Of a stretch of DNA of 64,000 bases, positions 22,144-34,900 are shown one piece after another (position 1 is the first letter of the stretch; each line of letters begins with the position of its first letter). A model generated the notes under the pieces. The model was not told the DNA's origin, ran no database searches, and saw only the letters and a list, made by a program, of their open reading frames with translations. Source of the stretch: Luzula sylvatica (taxonomy: Eukaryota; Streptophyta; Magnoliopsida; Poales; Juncaceae); contig OX326959.1 of assembly GCA_946800325.1 (NCBI GenBank), forward strand, positions 20,428,862 to 20,492,861. The letters run 5' to 3'. Both the position numbers and the translations under genes were made by a program.

Positions 22144-22862
22144 TAGGGCTGGCAAAAAAAAACTCGAGCTCAACGTTCGTTCGAGTTCGGCTCGAAGATC
22201 GTTCGAAAACAGCTCGTTATAAATTAGCGCGAAAAATACGAGCCGAGCCGAGCCTGCTCGAACCAACTTCGAGTCGAGCTCGAGCCGGGTGATGTTCGGC
22301 TCGCGAGCATCTCGAGCTCGAACATTTTGCATATATACTCTCTTCTCAGACCTATCTCGCCGCTCTCTTTCTCTATCGGTACTCTCAGTCTCAGACTCGA
22401 AACCTAACCCTAATCCTCGCTGCGACGCTGCGTCGTCACTCGTCACTCCTCTCTCGCTACTCTCGGACTCTCGGCCGCGTCCTCGCCTCTCCTCTCGCTA
22501 GTCGTAAGTCGCTAGTCGCTACTCTCAGACCTCTCTTGCTACTCTCAGACCTTTCTCGCCTCTCGCTCCTCTCTCGCTAGTCGCTACGAGCAACTCCTCT
22601 CTCGCTACTCTCAGAGTCTCGCCTCTCGCCTCTCGCCTCTAGCTAGTCGCCCGAGTCGCCTCTTTCGAGAAAGTTTCTCTCTCGCTATGAGCAAGTTTCT
22701 GTTCTTTCGAGCCGAGTGGACTCGAGTTTTTTTAGAGCCGAGCTCGAGCTGGACTTCCGAGCTCGAACCCCTCCTACGAGTCGAGCCGAGCTGGCTCGAA
22801 CCAGACTCGAGCCGAGCTCGAGCTGGGTTGTGTTCGGCTCGGTTCGGCTCGTTGCTAGCCTA
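22144..22862. mobile_element. Non-autonomous hAT element (TAGGGCTGGCAA / GAGCTCGAGC type)
   Basis: Starts TAGGGCTGGCAAAAA and ends GCTCGTTGCTAGCCTA, inverted relatives of each other, with dense GAGCCGAGCTCGAG subterminal repeats. The flanking 8-mers GTTTCCAG and TTTGCCAG match at six positions and are a plausible decayed target duplication. The core consists of CTCTCGCTACTCTCAGA repeats. The open frames here are repeat artefacts. Confidence 0.65.
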
Positions 22863-23320
22863 TTTGCCAGGCTGCCAAAATACCTTATGCATCCATAACC
22901 ACTCATTGGAAGACACGTGTAGGAGCACTTAAAACAAACAACCATTAAGGGTTTATATACGTGCAGCTGAAATATTTTTCTCGTGAGAACGTTTATTTGG
23001 ATTGATTATCATCTAAGTTATTAATTAACTAAAATTAATTTTATTGAAAAATTTAATTATTCTAATTAAGCATTCTCAATCATATTATATTTTCCTAACC
23101 ATTCACTGTTTCATCTCACGGGCTCACTGGGAAAAAAAAAATAGCATGTGCGGCCGGTTTTAAAACCAGGCAAGTTATTTATGCAAATCAGAATTATTTT
23201 CTATGCACACCAAAAATTTGTAAATAATTTACAACCCTCTTTAACGTAATCTATGTTATGTATAAAGTTGGATAAATTGAAACTCATACATGAGGCCACG
23301 TCATCGGGGGCCTTGTTGTA
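22863..23320. other. Spacer
   Basis: Unstructured AT-rich sequence between the hAT element and the tandem array. Nothing recognisable. Confidence 0.5.
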
Positions 23321-24340
23321 AAAAAAAAATTAATTTATATTTTGATCATTTTTTATTTATATTTTGGTCCTTTTTATTTTGAAAAATTACATTTTGGTCA
23401 TTTTAATTTACATGTTGGTCCTTTTTAGTTTAAAAAATTACATTTTGGTCCTCTTCGTCACCAGGGGCCTTTTTGAAAAAATTATAAATTTACATTTTGG
23501 TCTTTTTTTATTTAAATTTTGGTCCTTTTTAGTTTGAAAAATTACATTTTGGTCCTTTTAATTTACATGTAGGTCCTTTTTAGTTTAAAAAATTACATTT
23601 TGGTTCATACATGAGGCCACGTCACCAGGGGCCTTTTTAATTGGAGCTCATACATGAGGCCACGTCACCAGGGGCCTTTTTGTAAAAAAATTAATTTACA
23701 TTTTGGTTCTTTTTTATTTACATTTTGGTCCTTTTTATTTTGAAAAATTACATTTTGCTCCTTTTAATTTACATGTTGATCCTTTTTAGTTTAAAAAATT
23801 ACATTTTGGTCCTATTCGTCACCAAGGGCCTTTTTAAAAAAAATTAATTTACATTTTGGTCCTTTCTAGTTTGAAAAATTATATTTTGGTCCTTTTAATT
23901 TACATGTAGGTCCTTTTTAGTTTACAAAATTACATTTTTGTCCTCTTCGTCACCAGGGACCTTTTTTAATTTATATTTTGGTCCTTTTTTATTTACATTT
24001 GAGTCCTTTTCGTTTTGAAAAAATACATTTTGATCCTTTTTATTTACATTTTGGTTTCTTTTAGTTTGAAAAATTACATTTTGATCCTTTTTATTTACAT
24101 CTTGATCCTCTTTTGCTTACAAGTCGGTCCTTTTTTACATTTTTGAATTTACATTTTGGTCCTTCTATTTATATTTTGGTCCTTTTTAGTTTTAACTTAC
24201 ACTTTGGTCCTTTTTTATTAACATTTAGGTCTTTTTTTATTTAAATTTCGGTCCTTTTTAACATTTGAATTTATATTTTGGTCCTTTTTATTTATATGTT
24301 AGTCATTTTTAGTTTTAATTTACATTTTTTGATATTTATA
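23320..24340. repeat. Complex tandem array (ACATTTTGGTCCTTTTTAGT units)
   Basis: About 1 kb built from TTACATTTTGGTCCTTTTTA and GTTTGAAAAATTACATTTTG modules alternating in roughly 50-bp units. A higher-order marker, CACGTCACCAGGGGCCTTTT, recurs near 23290, 23455, 23620, 23655, 23815 and 23945. The repeat degrades toward 24300. Confidence 0.85.
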
Positions 24341-26429
24341 AAGTTAAGAAAATTGCTCTTCTATGCTTGCTCCACGTCATCCTTTACCTTTTCACTTTTT
24401 TATATTTGAATTTGTCACTTTAATTATGATTGATTTCTTATCATTATCATGGATATCAACTATATACAATTAATATCATTTGTAATTAATGATATCATTA
24501 ATAATTTATTTTTAGCCTTTTGGTCTTCTGACCGGTTTCAGTTAATGTGATATGTACCTTTTTTTTTCTTTTTTTTTTTAGAGAAATTAAAGTCCTCACA
24601 AAAGGTCACATCATCCTTTTAATGTGGACCACTTGATCTTGATCAAAAAGATCTATAATATATGATTTTTTATTTTAACATGATCTATATGAGCCCACTA
24701 ATTAAAAAATTATATGAATTTTGATCCATCGTGGATCAAGTTCATTCATATTTTTCTGTATAAATTATATACGGAAAAATTTCAAAAAACTCCTTAAATT
24801 ATTGGATATTATAAAAACACTTAAATTTATATATGTAGTAATTAAAAAAAAATTATTTTCTATTAATTAAAAAAAATCTTCATAGTTTTGGAGCATATAA
24901 TAATTAAAAAAATTATTATATATTATATTTATACAATTTTAATATTTCATACATTATATATATTTGACTTCTATATTTTTTTCCTGAAAAACTAACACAA
25001 GATAATGATAAAAAGAACACAACATAGATATTCTTTTACAATATATTATTTTACAATAGATAAAAATATAAACTCATGAAATTATTACTAAAATAAACGG
25101 ACAACGAAAAAAAACTTGATGTTTAAATAGATATTCTTTTACGATATATTTTCAACGTGTTTATTTATTATTGCATATTTTATTATTATTGTTTACGAAT
25201 TTGGTTAAAAATTAATAATAAAAAAAAATTAATCATTACTTATGAAGATTAAAGAGTATTTGGCGAAAGGAGAAGTGAATATCATCCATAAGAGAAACAA
25301 AAGTTTGGTAGAGGTTTTTTTTTTTTTTTTTGAAATATACAAAAACATAGAATTTTTTTACAATATCCAAAAAATATAGGGAGTTAAAAATACACCAAAA
25401 TGCAGATGTGTGAACAATCAGGCAATAAAACGTAGAATCCAATAACATATTAGGAAAAATTACATCATAACAAACTCGAAGACTCCCGTGCAATCGCGCG
25501 GGAAAAAAATTAGTTATATTTATATTCATAATATAACTATAGAATATTTACTAACATATCTATTTAAAGAACATATTTTTTAAAGAACATATTTGACCGT
25601 ACAAATAACTTGATTTAATGAATTTTTTTGACAGATAACCTTATCAAAGATTTAAAAGTCCAAATCTTAAGAATAGCTACGAATTTACGCAATTTGCAAA
25701 TGTAGTTTCGTCAGGGATCGAGGTGAAGGAAAATAATGTTTTGATATGGAGACTTGGCGAAATCGTTTAACCATAAATTTGACTTGTTAAAAATTCTGAA
25801 TTTGTTGTTTTTCGCCAAATCGTTTGGATAATTGAAAATTTTATTTTTTGGAAGGACAAATATGATATTTTGTGTTTTTGAAAGGACATACAAGAAAATT
25901 TTCCTATATATAATTTGGATAATTGAAAATTGTATTGATAATATGTAAATAACTAATTCAATCAATTATAATACGGTTGAGTAAGATATAGTTCGAAAAC
26001 AAATCACATGATTAATTTTAACCATTAAATATGATGTAATCAAATGATTTTTTATTTAATAATACATTGATTTGCACAATAATACTTTGAGAATTTCTTC
26101 CATACTCCAAAAGTTTCTCGACCCTCCGTTCTTTTTAATCTTGTGGTTCAGATTCACTTAAGGTAAACGGCTAACTTAATCAGTGGGTAAAAAAAATTCT
26201 TTCAGCAGGTTGCTAGATTTAAGTTAAAGGGTATAAAAGTCATTTTACAAGCAGATCAAACTAAATACTCTTTCTTCACCCAACACCACCACACACCACC
26301 ACATTCTCGAAAAGAACAACAATAAAACAATTACTTTCGTATGTTTCCCTTCATCTTTTCCATGAGAGTTCTTTCAAGAGATTAATACCTTAGATCATTG
26401 TTCCAACTATTATTTTTTATTTTTTGCCG

Positions 26430-26432
<3 letters not shown>
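24341..26432. other. AT-rich spacer with isolated element ends
   Basis: At 25484-25502 is the hairpin CCCGTGCAATCGCGCGGG followed by A-rich sequence and TTAGT, like the Helitron-style ends described below. At 25668-25712 is a single end of the 20538-22088 foldback family (GAATAGCTACGAATTTACG). No genes are supported. Confidence 0.4.

Positions 26433-26460
<28 letters not shown>
26433..26460. repeat. (AG)n microsatellite
   Basis: Fourteen uninterrupted AG units. Confidence 0.95.
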
Positions 26461-26463
<3 letters not shown>

Positions 26464-27119
26464 TGGCACATCTCACAAAAGCAGTGATCGAGTTGAATTA
26501 GAGATTTAGGCATTTCTTTTTAAAAAAATTTGTTTGAGATATCTATGGAACCGTTCAAATGCAACTCTAAATTATTGTTGGTAATAGTTCAAATTTTTGA
26601 AATGATGTATATATTATAATAATTTTTGGGAGATTTTAGTTGGATCTGTAAAACTAATTGGGATATTTTTGAGTTACTAATCATAAATGTTTTCTAGAAC
26701 ATGAAAGCTAAAATTATTTTGTTGCTGTGCAACTTATAGCGATTTTTGTTTCTAGTATATTCATTATTAAAAAAAAATTCAATAATATTATAATTGTTGG
26801 GATTATTTGGAACAATTGAGATAGTTGGGTATGATCATTATAATTTTGTGTTAACTAGTGTATTGTATTAAAATAATATATTGTCATGACAATATTATAT
26901 TAACCCCCTAAAAATCATATTAGGACCGTGGACAATGCATATTGACATTAAATTGATATGTTTAAAATGAAAATAATATATTATTGCTATTGAAATAATG
27001 AGCATTAAAATTAGTGTATCGACAAAAAATCATATCATATATTATACTAAACCTAAAATGTATTAGCACAAAAATATTAACAACCAAATGACTACCTTGA
27101 CAAAAAAAAAATGGTATAT

Positions 27120-28800
27120 TGATTACAAAAACTATGTATGAATAATGAAAATGGTAAATTCAAGATTAAAATGATGTATTGATATTAATATATAATGTTT
27201 GTGTCATTATATTATTTTTATATTTAATACATCATTTTTAGCATTAATACGTCATTTTTATATTTAATACAGTACCAATGTATAATGTTAGTGACAATAG
27301 TTTTAAGACAATAGTTAAAGTCGATATATAATGTTTGTGTCATTATATCATTTTTATATTTAATACATTATTTTTAGCACTAATACATCATTTTTATATT
27401 TAATACATCATTTGTAAGTGCCAATATATAATGTTAAAGTCGATACGTCATTTGTGTGACAATAGTTTCAAGAAATAACACACTATTTGGTAGACATTAT
27501 ATCACTTTTCAATGCAATGCATTTTTTCAACGATAATATACTATTTGTAGTGTAAATATATCATATATGTGTCATTACATTGTATTCGTTATCAATAAAC
27601 ACATTAATGCAAAAAATAATTTTTTTCGATGCTCATATACGGATAAATATCTCAATGTCAAAATACGTATTTAATAATATTATATATTTTTGGTGCTAAT
27701 ATAATTTTTGCAATATCATTTTCGACATTAATATATTCTTTTTACTTTTAATATATAATTTGTGATGCAAATATATCATTTTTTATGCCATTATATCAAT
27801 TTTATTGTTAGTATATTAGGCTAATATATGTTACTAGTGTTAAGTTAAATGTCAATATATCATTTTAACTGTCAACAAATTGTTATTAATATAAATCAGA
27901 ACAAAAGAACACACTGTTTTTAATGTTAACCATACTGTCAACATACTATTTAAAGTTTTAATATATAATTTCCATCGAGAGTACACAGTTTTAATTATCA
28001 ATATAAGCCATTTTAATATGTTTTTCTTTCTCGATAATACGTAATTAGTGATACAAATATATTTTTCATATGCCATTATACTAATTATAGTGTTAATGTG
28101 TCATTTTTAGTATAATTTACGTTATTAGTGTTAAATCAATAATCAATATACCATTATAATTGACAACATATTGTTTCTGATGTTCATATATCGTTTTTAC
28201 TGTTAATATATACTTTTTATTGGAAATATATTACTTAAAGTTTTAATATAACATTTTTGTGGACAATACATTGTTCGGATGTAAGGTTACTCGGGTCGAA
28301 ATAATATGTTAGATTCATGCAACTAGTATTTTTTTTTTCCCGTAAGAATAGGTACACCACGAGGAAACATATTTGTTATCCCAAGCCAATCAATGCATCT
28401 TCTAGTTATTTTTAATTCTCATATATCATTTTTTATTGTTACTGTATTATTTGTGGTATCAATATTTTATTTGGGTCGTTGATGTATTATTTTTATTGCT
28501 AATACATGCACTAGTATCAAGGCATCATATCATTTTTATTGATAATTTATGTAATTATTTTTACGACTTTATATCGTTTTTACTGATAATTTATTTTACT
28601 AATGTAAAGATATTATATTACTTTTATTGATTATATATTTTGTGTCTAAGACGATATATCATTTTTTATTGACATATAAGTTTTAATGTTCATTTACTAT
28701 TTTAATATTATTTATTTTATTTTTAATATATTATTTGTGGTATTAATATATTTTGTGTCTAAGACGATATATCATTTTTATTTATTTTTTCATAAAAAAA
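27120..28800. repeat. Degenerate AT-rich array (AATATATCATTTTTA phrases)
   Basis: Dozens of loosely spaced phrases such as TTAATACATCATTTTTA, GTCAATATATCATTTT and GTTAATATATAC, about 18-30 bp apart and too diverged for a clean period. Probably an old minisatellite. No gene is seen. Confidence 0.55.
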
Positions 28801-29395
28801 TAATATTAAAAAATATCTTAAAATTATATAGGATGAAAATACAAAATTAAAAATATATTTTGGTTCGAAAAATATTTAACATGATCTGAAATATTAGTAT
28901 TTGTATGCATATTTCGAATCTTAATATATTGCATTCAATGTAAATGAAAATTTGTTTTTTGTATAATTAATTAATCAAATAATAAACATGAAATTAATTG
29001 GTCATACAAAAATCGAGGAGAACATTAAGGAGAAGGCCAATGGAGAAAGTGAAATGATGACATGTTGGAAATAGGGAAGAAATAAGAAAATAACCGGTTG
29101 AAGAAAATTTCCCGCAATACCCTTGAGTTAATCAATGGTCAAGATGAGATTAATCATAAAAGTAGAAAGAAAAGTTGATGTATTGTAGAAGAGCTCTAAT
29201 ACTTTAATATGAACAATTGGACGGCCAATTATCATGTGCCGGCAACATATTCAACGGCTTAGCTGTAACTGCTAAGGAAAGACTAAATTAGTTTGTGTAT
29301 ATAATTTTATATACATCTCGTTTATCAACTCACCCAATTGAATACTATTTGCATATTAATAACCATAACAAATAAGTTCATATTTCAATTCTAAG
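28801..29395. promoter_or_regulatory. Upstream region of DUF247 gene B
   Basis: 29275-29345 (AAGGAAAGACTAAATTAGTT to CAACTCACCCAA) is similar to 42706-42780, showing that part of this flank also exists as a separate copy. Otherwise AT-rich without features. Confidence 0.35.
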
Positions 29396-29404
29396 TTATC
29401 TTCC

Positions 29405-29412
29405 TATATATA
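29405..29412 (+). promoter_or_regulatory. TATA box of DUF247 gene B
   Basis: TATATATA, 88 bp before the ATG, in the block CCTTACCAATTCAACCATC shared with copies A and C. Confidence 0.65.
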
Positions 29413-29492
29413 CCTTACCAATTCAACCATCTCAACACAAGCCACCCACGAATTAAACCTTCTTACTTTCTTTAGATATACATTCTGAAAGC

Positions 29493-31932
29493 ATGTCCAA
29501 TCTCCCTGAAGATCCCTCCTTAACAATGGTTGAGTTGACGAGCAACGATCTGTCATCTCAACAAGAAGGATTTGTAACCATATCTGTTGACAATCTCGAA
29601 ACCTCCATAAGATTGATGCCCGAAAGTGTTATCCCGGCTCCGGTCAATGAAATCACCGAAGATGAATCACCGAGTCCGACAGAATCCGAAACCACATTTC
29701 TCGACGAGTTTATGGCTGCCCATGAAGAGAATGTGGAATTTGTCCGTGCAAAAAACGAGAAGAGATTGATCAAGCAGTCATATGCCTTAATGCGGATGAA
29801 AAATTACGTACCTCAGCCCTTCATATTCTCTGTTGGTCCGCACCATAGGAGACTGACAAGTGTTCAAGACGGGGAACACCAAAAATGGGGTCTACAAGAT
29901 CTCGTATTTTCTGATAAATTGATCCTCCGCGACATTATAAAATGCATCAAAGATATGGAGCCAATGGCACGAGCGTGCTATGAAAAAAGTTTTATTGAGT
30001 TATCTAATGAAGAATTTGTTCGAATTTTGTTACTTGACAGTATATTCCTCATGATCTGTATAAGTCACGATGCAGACGACAAACACAAATCCGTAAACGT
30101 GTTCGAGGGGTCACTCTTGGCTGATGTACTCTTACCAGACAATCAAATACCTTTCTTTGTCATCCGGAAATTGTGGGACAAGGTGCATCCCGTCATCTGC
30201 ATAAATGCTCGTTGTCGTGATGCGAGCAAGGATGAAATAGTATTGGGCTCCCACCTCGAACGTACAACATTTGTCAGACAAGGTGTTTGTAACGTCACAC
30301 AGGCGGCAGAAAATGCTGAGCACCTACTCGACTTGTATTATCAATGCAATGTGCCAACGCATACGCAACCTGAAGTTGCGACCACACTCCGGAGCACACA
30401 GGTGAGATTTTTTTTTTTTTTTTTTGCTATTTAACAAATTAAGTTAAAAATTACAAGGAACTTTGTACGAGTTTCTGCAACCCATCAAATTTTTGTAGTT
30501 CAACTTTATCTGGTTTGTCTCCGATCTAATCTAATATTATCCGTAGGGCCGTAGTTATAGGGATGTCAATGAATTGGATAATATATATGTCCGAAGAGTA
30601 ACTGATTCCGGACAGGTCGAAAATATCCGATTAAGCATATTCGTGGATCGGGTATTACTCGATTAAAAAACAAAACACGGACACGAATAGTGTATAGGTG
30701 AAGTCCTATCCGACCCATGAGTATATTCGACAAAAATCAGATTCTTACCAACTATAATTATATTCATATATTCATATTTATATTAATTTTTTCTATTCTT
30801 TTAATGTTTTTAATCTACTTTTCTACATTTTTTTATTATTATTTCTATTTGTCTAGAAAATAAAACAAAAATAAATAAGTTGTTAGATTTTTGTTTTTAC
30901 TGCTATTTCATGTGCTTCCAATTTTAATTTTGTTATATAATTATGCTATTTCACGATCCATAACTTTTGCTAAAAATTTTTTTGCCGTGTTTTTAATTTG
31001 AAAAATATATTCTTTTTAGTATATTTTAATGTTTTGTATATGTTTTCGTATGGATAAAAAATTTCGTGGATAATTCGAAAACACGGGAGTACTAAACGGT
31101 GCGGATAAAATTATACGCTTAGTTGATGGATCGGATACGAATATTACCCGATTAAGATAAGTAAAAATATGGATGAAACTATATCCGACCGAATTCGACC
31201 CATTGACATCCCTACGTAACCATTACCCATTTAATACAACTAATCACATTATATATGTAAAATCAATGAAGTAATCTCCGGAAAAACTATTAATGTCACC
31301 TCGTGATCTGTTTTTCGAATTTATATTGATTTATTCACTAACTCAATGTCATACGATATTATAAATAAATAAATAAATAAATAAATAATAGATCTATTTT
31401 CATAATATAGAAATATATGTAAATAATACGTATTTGCATATTTTTAATTCAAAATATCAAAAAATTATAAATAACACCAAATCTTTCATCCATAATATAA
31501 AAAGATATAAATAACACATATTTACATATACTTTAATCAAGAGAATATAAACATATAAATAACAACAATTTTTTTTCATAATACAGAAAAATATATAAAT
31601 AATAATAAAAATATATAAATAACAATCTATTTTTAATTCATAGTACATAAAAACTGACAGTAAAAAAATATAAATAATCAAAGATTTTTAATCTAGAAAT
31701 TGAGCACGATTTCTAGATTTTTAATCTCAAGAGGGTCAATCCGGTAAAGGAATCGAGCACAATTCAATTGAAAGAGAAATATTTTACATTGGACTTTTGA
31801 TTGACAAGAACGAGAACGACGACCCCATTTTAGCATCCTTTTGTGAATAAGAAGGGGCGTCTTGGTGAACGCAGCAGCGATCTAGAGAGAGAAAGAGAGG
31901 TCGAAGAAATAGATTAGGCTAGGGACGGAACG

Positions 31933-31967
<35 letters not shown>

Positions 31968-34900
31968 AAGAGGGTTGGACAGTGCTAAAAGATGGATCGA
32001 AATTATTTTTTTGCCCTTAACAGTGTGTATGGCAAGGAAAACTTAGATTAAATGCAAGATTTAGTCTTGGTTCTTGAATTGAGAACGATCGTTCAATCTC
32101 GACCGTTTAACTACAAAGAGGAGTATAGTAAACAAAATTAGGTTTATGATAGAATTCCTATGTTGCGCGGATACTTCAAAAATCAAGCCGTATCATATCG
32201 GATGCCGTATCGTATACCGATACTCGTCGGATACGTATCGAATACTTCACATGACGTATCCGAATATTTTATTTCAAAATAATAACGGATACTTCTCGGA
32301 TACTTTCGGATACTTTTCGGATACTTCCGGATACTTATCGGATACTTCTAACGTATACAAAAATGTACTTGAAAAATAAAAATAAAATTTTGAAATCGAA
32401 ATAAATGATAATACATGTAAGTATATTACTAAATAAAATAAACATTTACTTAATAAGAAGTTATTTATGCAAAAACAAACTTTTAGGATATTTTTTGTCA
32501 AATATATACTATATTAAATATTAAATATATAAATTATAATTAATAAAATAATAAAATATTATATATAATAGCCGTATCGTATCCTATGTATTTTTGAAAA
32601 CTGTCATATCGCCGTATTCATATCGTGTCGGATATGATACGCATATCCGTATTCGTGCAACATAGTAGAATTCTCTTCAAATTATTATTCTCGAGCGAAA
32701 CAAAAATTATTTTTGAGATATTTTCTATCATTAATATTAGTGTTAACAATGATGATATACTGTCTGTAGATGAGAAGAATTTCCGTTATAAATTAAAAAA
32801 ATATTAAAGTTAAAAAAATAATTAACGTTTACGAACAAAGTGAAGACATGAAAGATAAATTGAAGTGGGACCGCACATGGGTGAATGAGTTTGGAAGTGA
32901 GAGATGATTCTTTGGGTTTATTTTTTTTTGAAGGAGGATCGACAATTTATCGATGCCTCGAATATATTGAATAAATGAATGTGATATATTTTGACATTCA
33001 TAAATGAATGTGATTCTTTGGGTTTATTACTTCCCAACTTATTTCTCCAATTCGCTCTTAAAAGTTAAGAGTAGTGATGTTTCTTCCCAAAAACTTTGAT
33101 GATATGACATAATATTTAAAATTTAATTTCATACATATATTTATGAATTGACATTATAATTTATTTTTTAATTATGTTAATTTATAATTTAATATTTCAT
33201 TAGAGTATCAAATTATAAATTAATATGTTAAAAATTAAGATGTCAAATCATGTCCACATTATCAAGACTTGTGGAGGAGAATACTAGGGGATGTCCAACA
33301 TTTTCCAAAAAATTAAAACGACTAGTAGATTAGATTTGGGGTTATATAATTAGCCTCCAAAACTCGCTCAAACACATTTGATGTGTCAATCGAGAATGTT
33401 TTAATGTACTGATTAGATTCCTAAATAGATTGATTGCAGTCCTTAATTGAATCAATCGATGTAACCATTGATTAAACATTTTCGATTGACGTATCAAAAG
33501 TTTTTAATTGAGTTTTGGGGACCAAATATTTTCCCATTACATTTTTATCGTGTGAAGGACAAAAATAATTTATAATAAACCATGACTTGAATTCATTCAT
33601 ACTCATTTATGCCAATAAAACTTGAATTCACAATTTTTAACAATATATTATCTTTTGTATCTCATACTCAATTAACTAAGTTATAAACCAATACAAAATT
33701 TTGAACTTAAATTTGATTTGAATATTTGTTAATTAATTACATGCCTTCTTATTCTGTGAATGACATTTTGATATTACAACCTATCATTACTTGGTAATTA
33801 AGAGAAAATAAGCACTGAAAACTATTAATTGATCATAGATACCCAAAATATTTTCAGTTTGAAATACGAATTGAAGCAAAAAGGACTACTATAGTCAATG
33901 GGTTCATAGCCTAGTTGGCTGAGTGTGAGGCACAAAAAACTATATGTTGTGAGAGGTTGTGGGTTTGATCCCCGTTGACATCAATGGATGGAGGACATAT
34001 GAGCCTTCTCCATTTATTATAAAAAAAAAAAAAAAAAAACTACTATACACAGACATGACAAGCATCGAACAATATGTACAAATGCACAAAATTATACTTG
34101 TAAATCGTAATAAGGTGTTTGTCGAGGCTAGGGTTTGGCGACATGGTACTGGATTGAGAAAATCACAAACACGAGAAAAAACACCAAAGAAGAGGAAAAT
34201 CAACCGTACTAGAAGAGATGGTCTGAAATAAAATTGGAGACTTATAATTAAGGCCCCTCAGGACCGGCCATGAGCGAAAAAGGAAAAAGGGCGAGTTTGG
34301 GGTGGAGGCAAACCCTAGCATGGCGACGACGAACCGAGGCCACCGCGACGATGGCCTGACGGAGATCCGAGAGCGACGGGCGACAGCTCCAGCGACAATC
34401 CGAGGGAGAAACGACGGCGACAGCTCCGGCGTGACAGGCCGCGACAGAGAGGGCGACAGTTTCCGTGAGCGACGGGCTGTGACAGAAAGGGTGACAGCTC
34501 CGGCGACAATCCGAGCTCGGGTGGCAGTGGTGCTGCGGCCGGTACCAAATGGAGAGGTAATGACTAGAGTTCCCTATGAGGAAAATCGCGCTCAAGGGAT
34601 TTCAAGGGAGACGAGTCTTTCGAGGAAGGGGACGAGCGTAGCAACAAGGAAGAGCGTAGCAACAAGGGATTCTACGGAAGACGAGTTTTTCGAGGAAGGG
34701 GACGAGCGTAGCAACAAGGAAGAGCGTAGCAACACGAGATTCTATCAAGGCCGGAAAAGAAGGGGACGAGCGTAGCAACAAGGAAAAGAAAGATGTAATG
34801 GAAGAAGAATCTTTCGAGGAAGCCGAAGAAGGCGGTAGCATGGAAGCCTAGTGCGGAGATGACTACCTCGACGAGGTCGATTATGGAGACGAACTGATCG

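Noticed and set aside
22087..22945. Several overlapping Arg/Ser-rich frames
   Set aside because: They arise from GAGCTCGAGCC and CTCTCGC repeats of a non-autonomous hAT element on both strands.
33894..34038. Functional tRNA gene
   Set aside because: A and B boxes are present but the tRNA cloverleaf is not kept; the poly(A) tail and target duplication identify a SINE.
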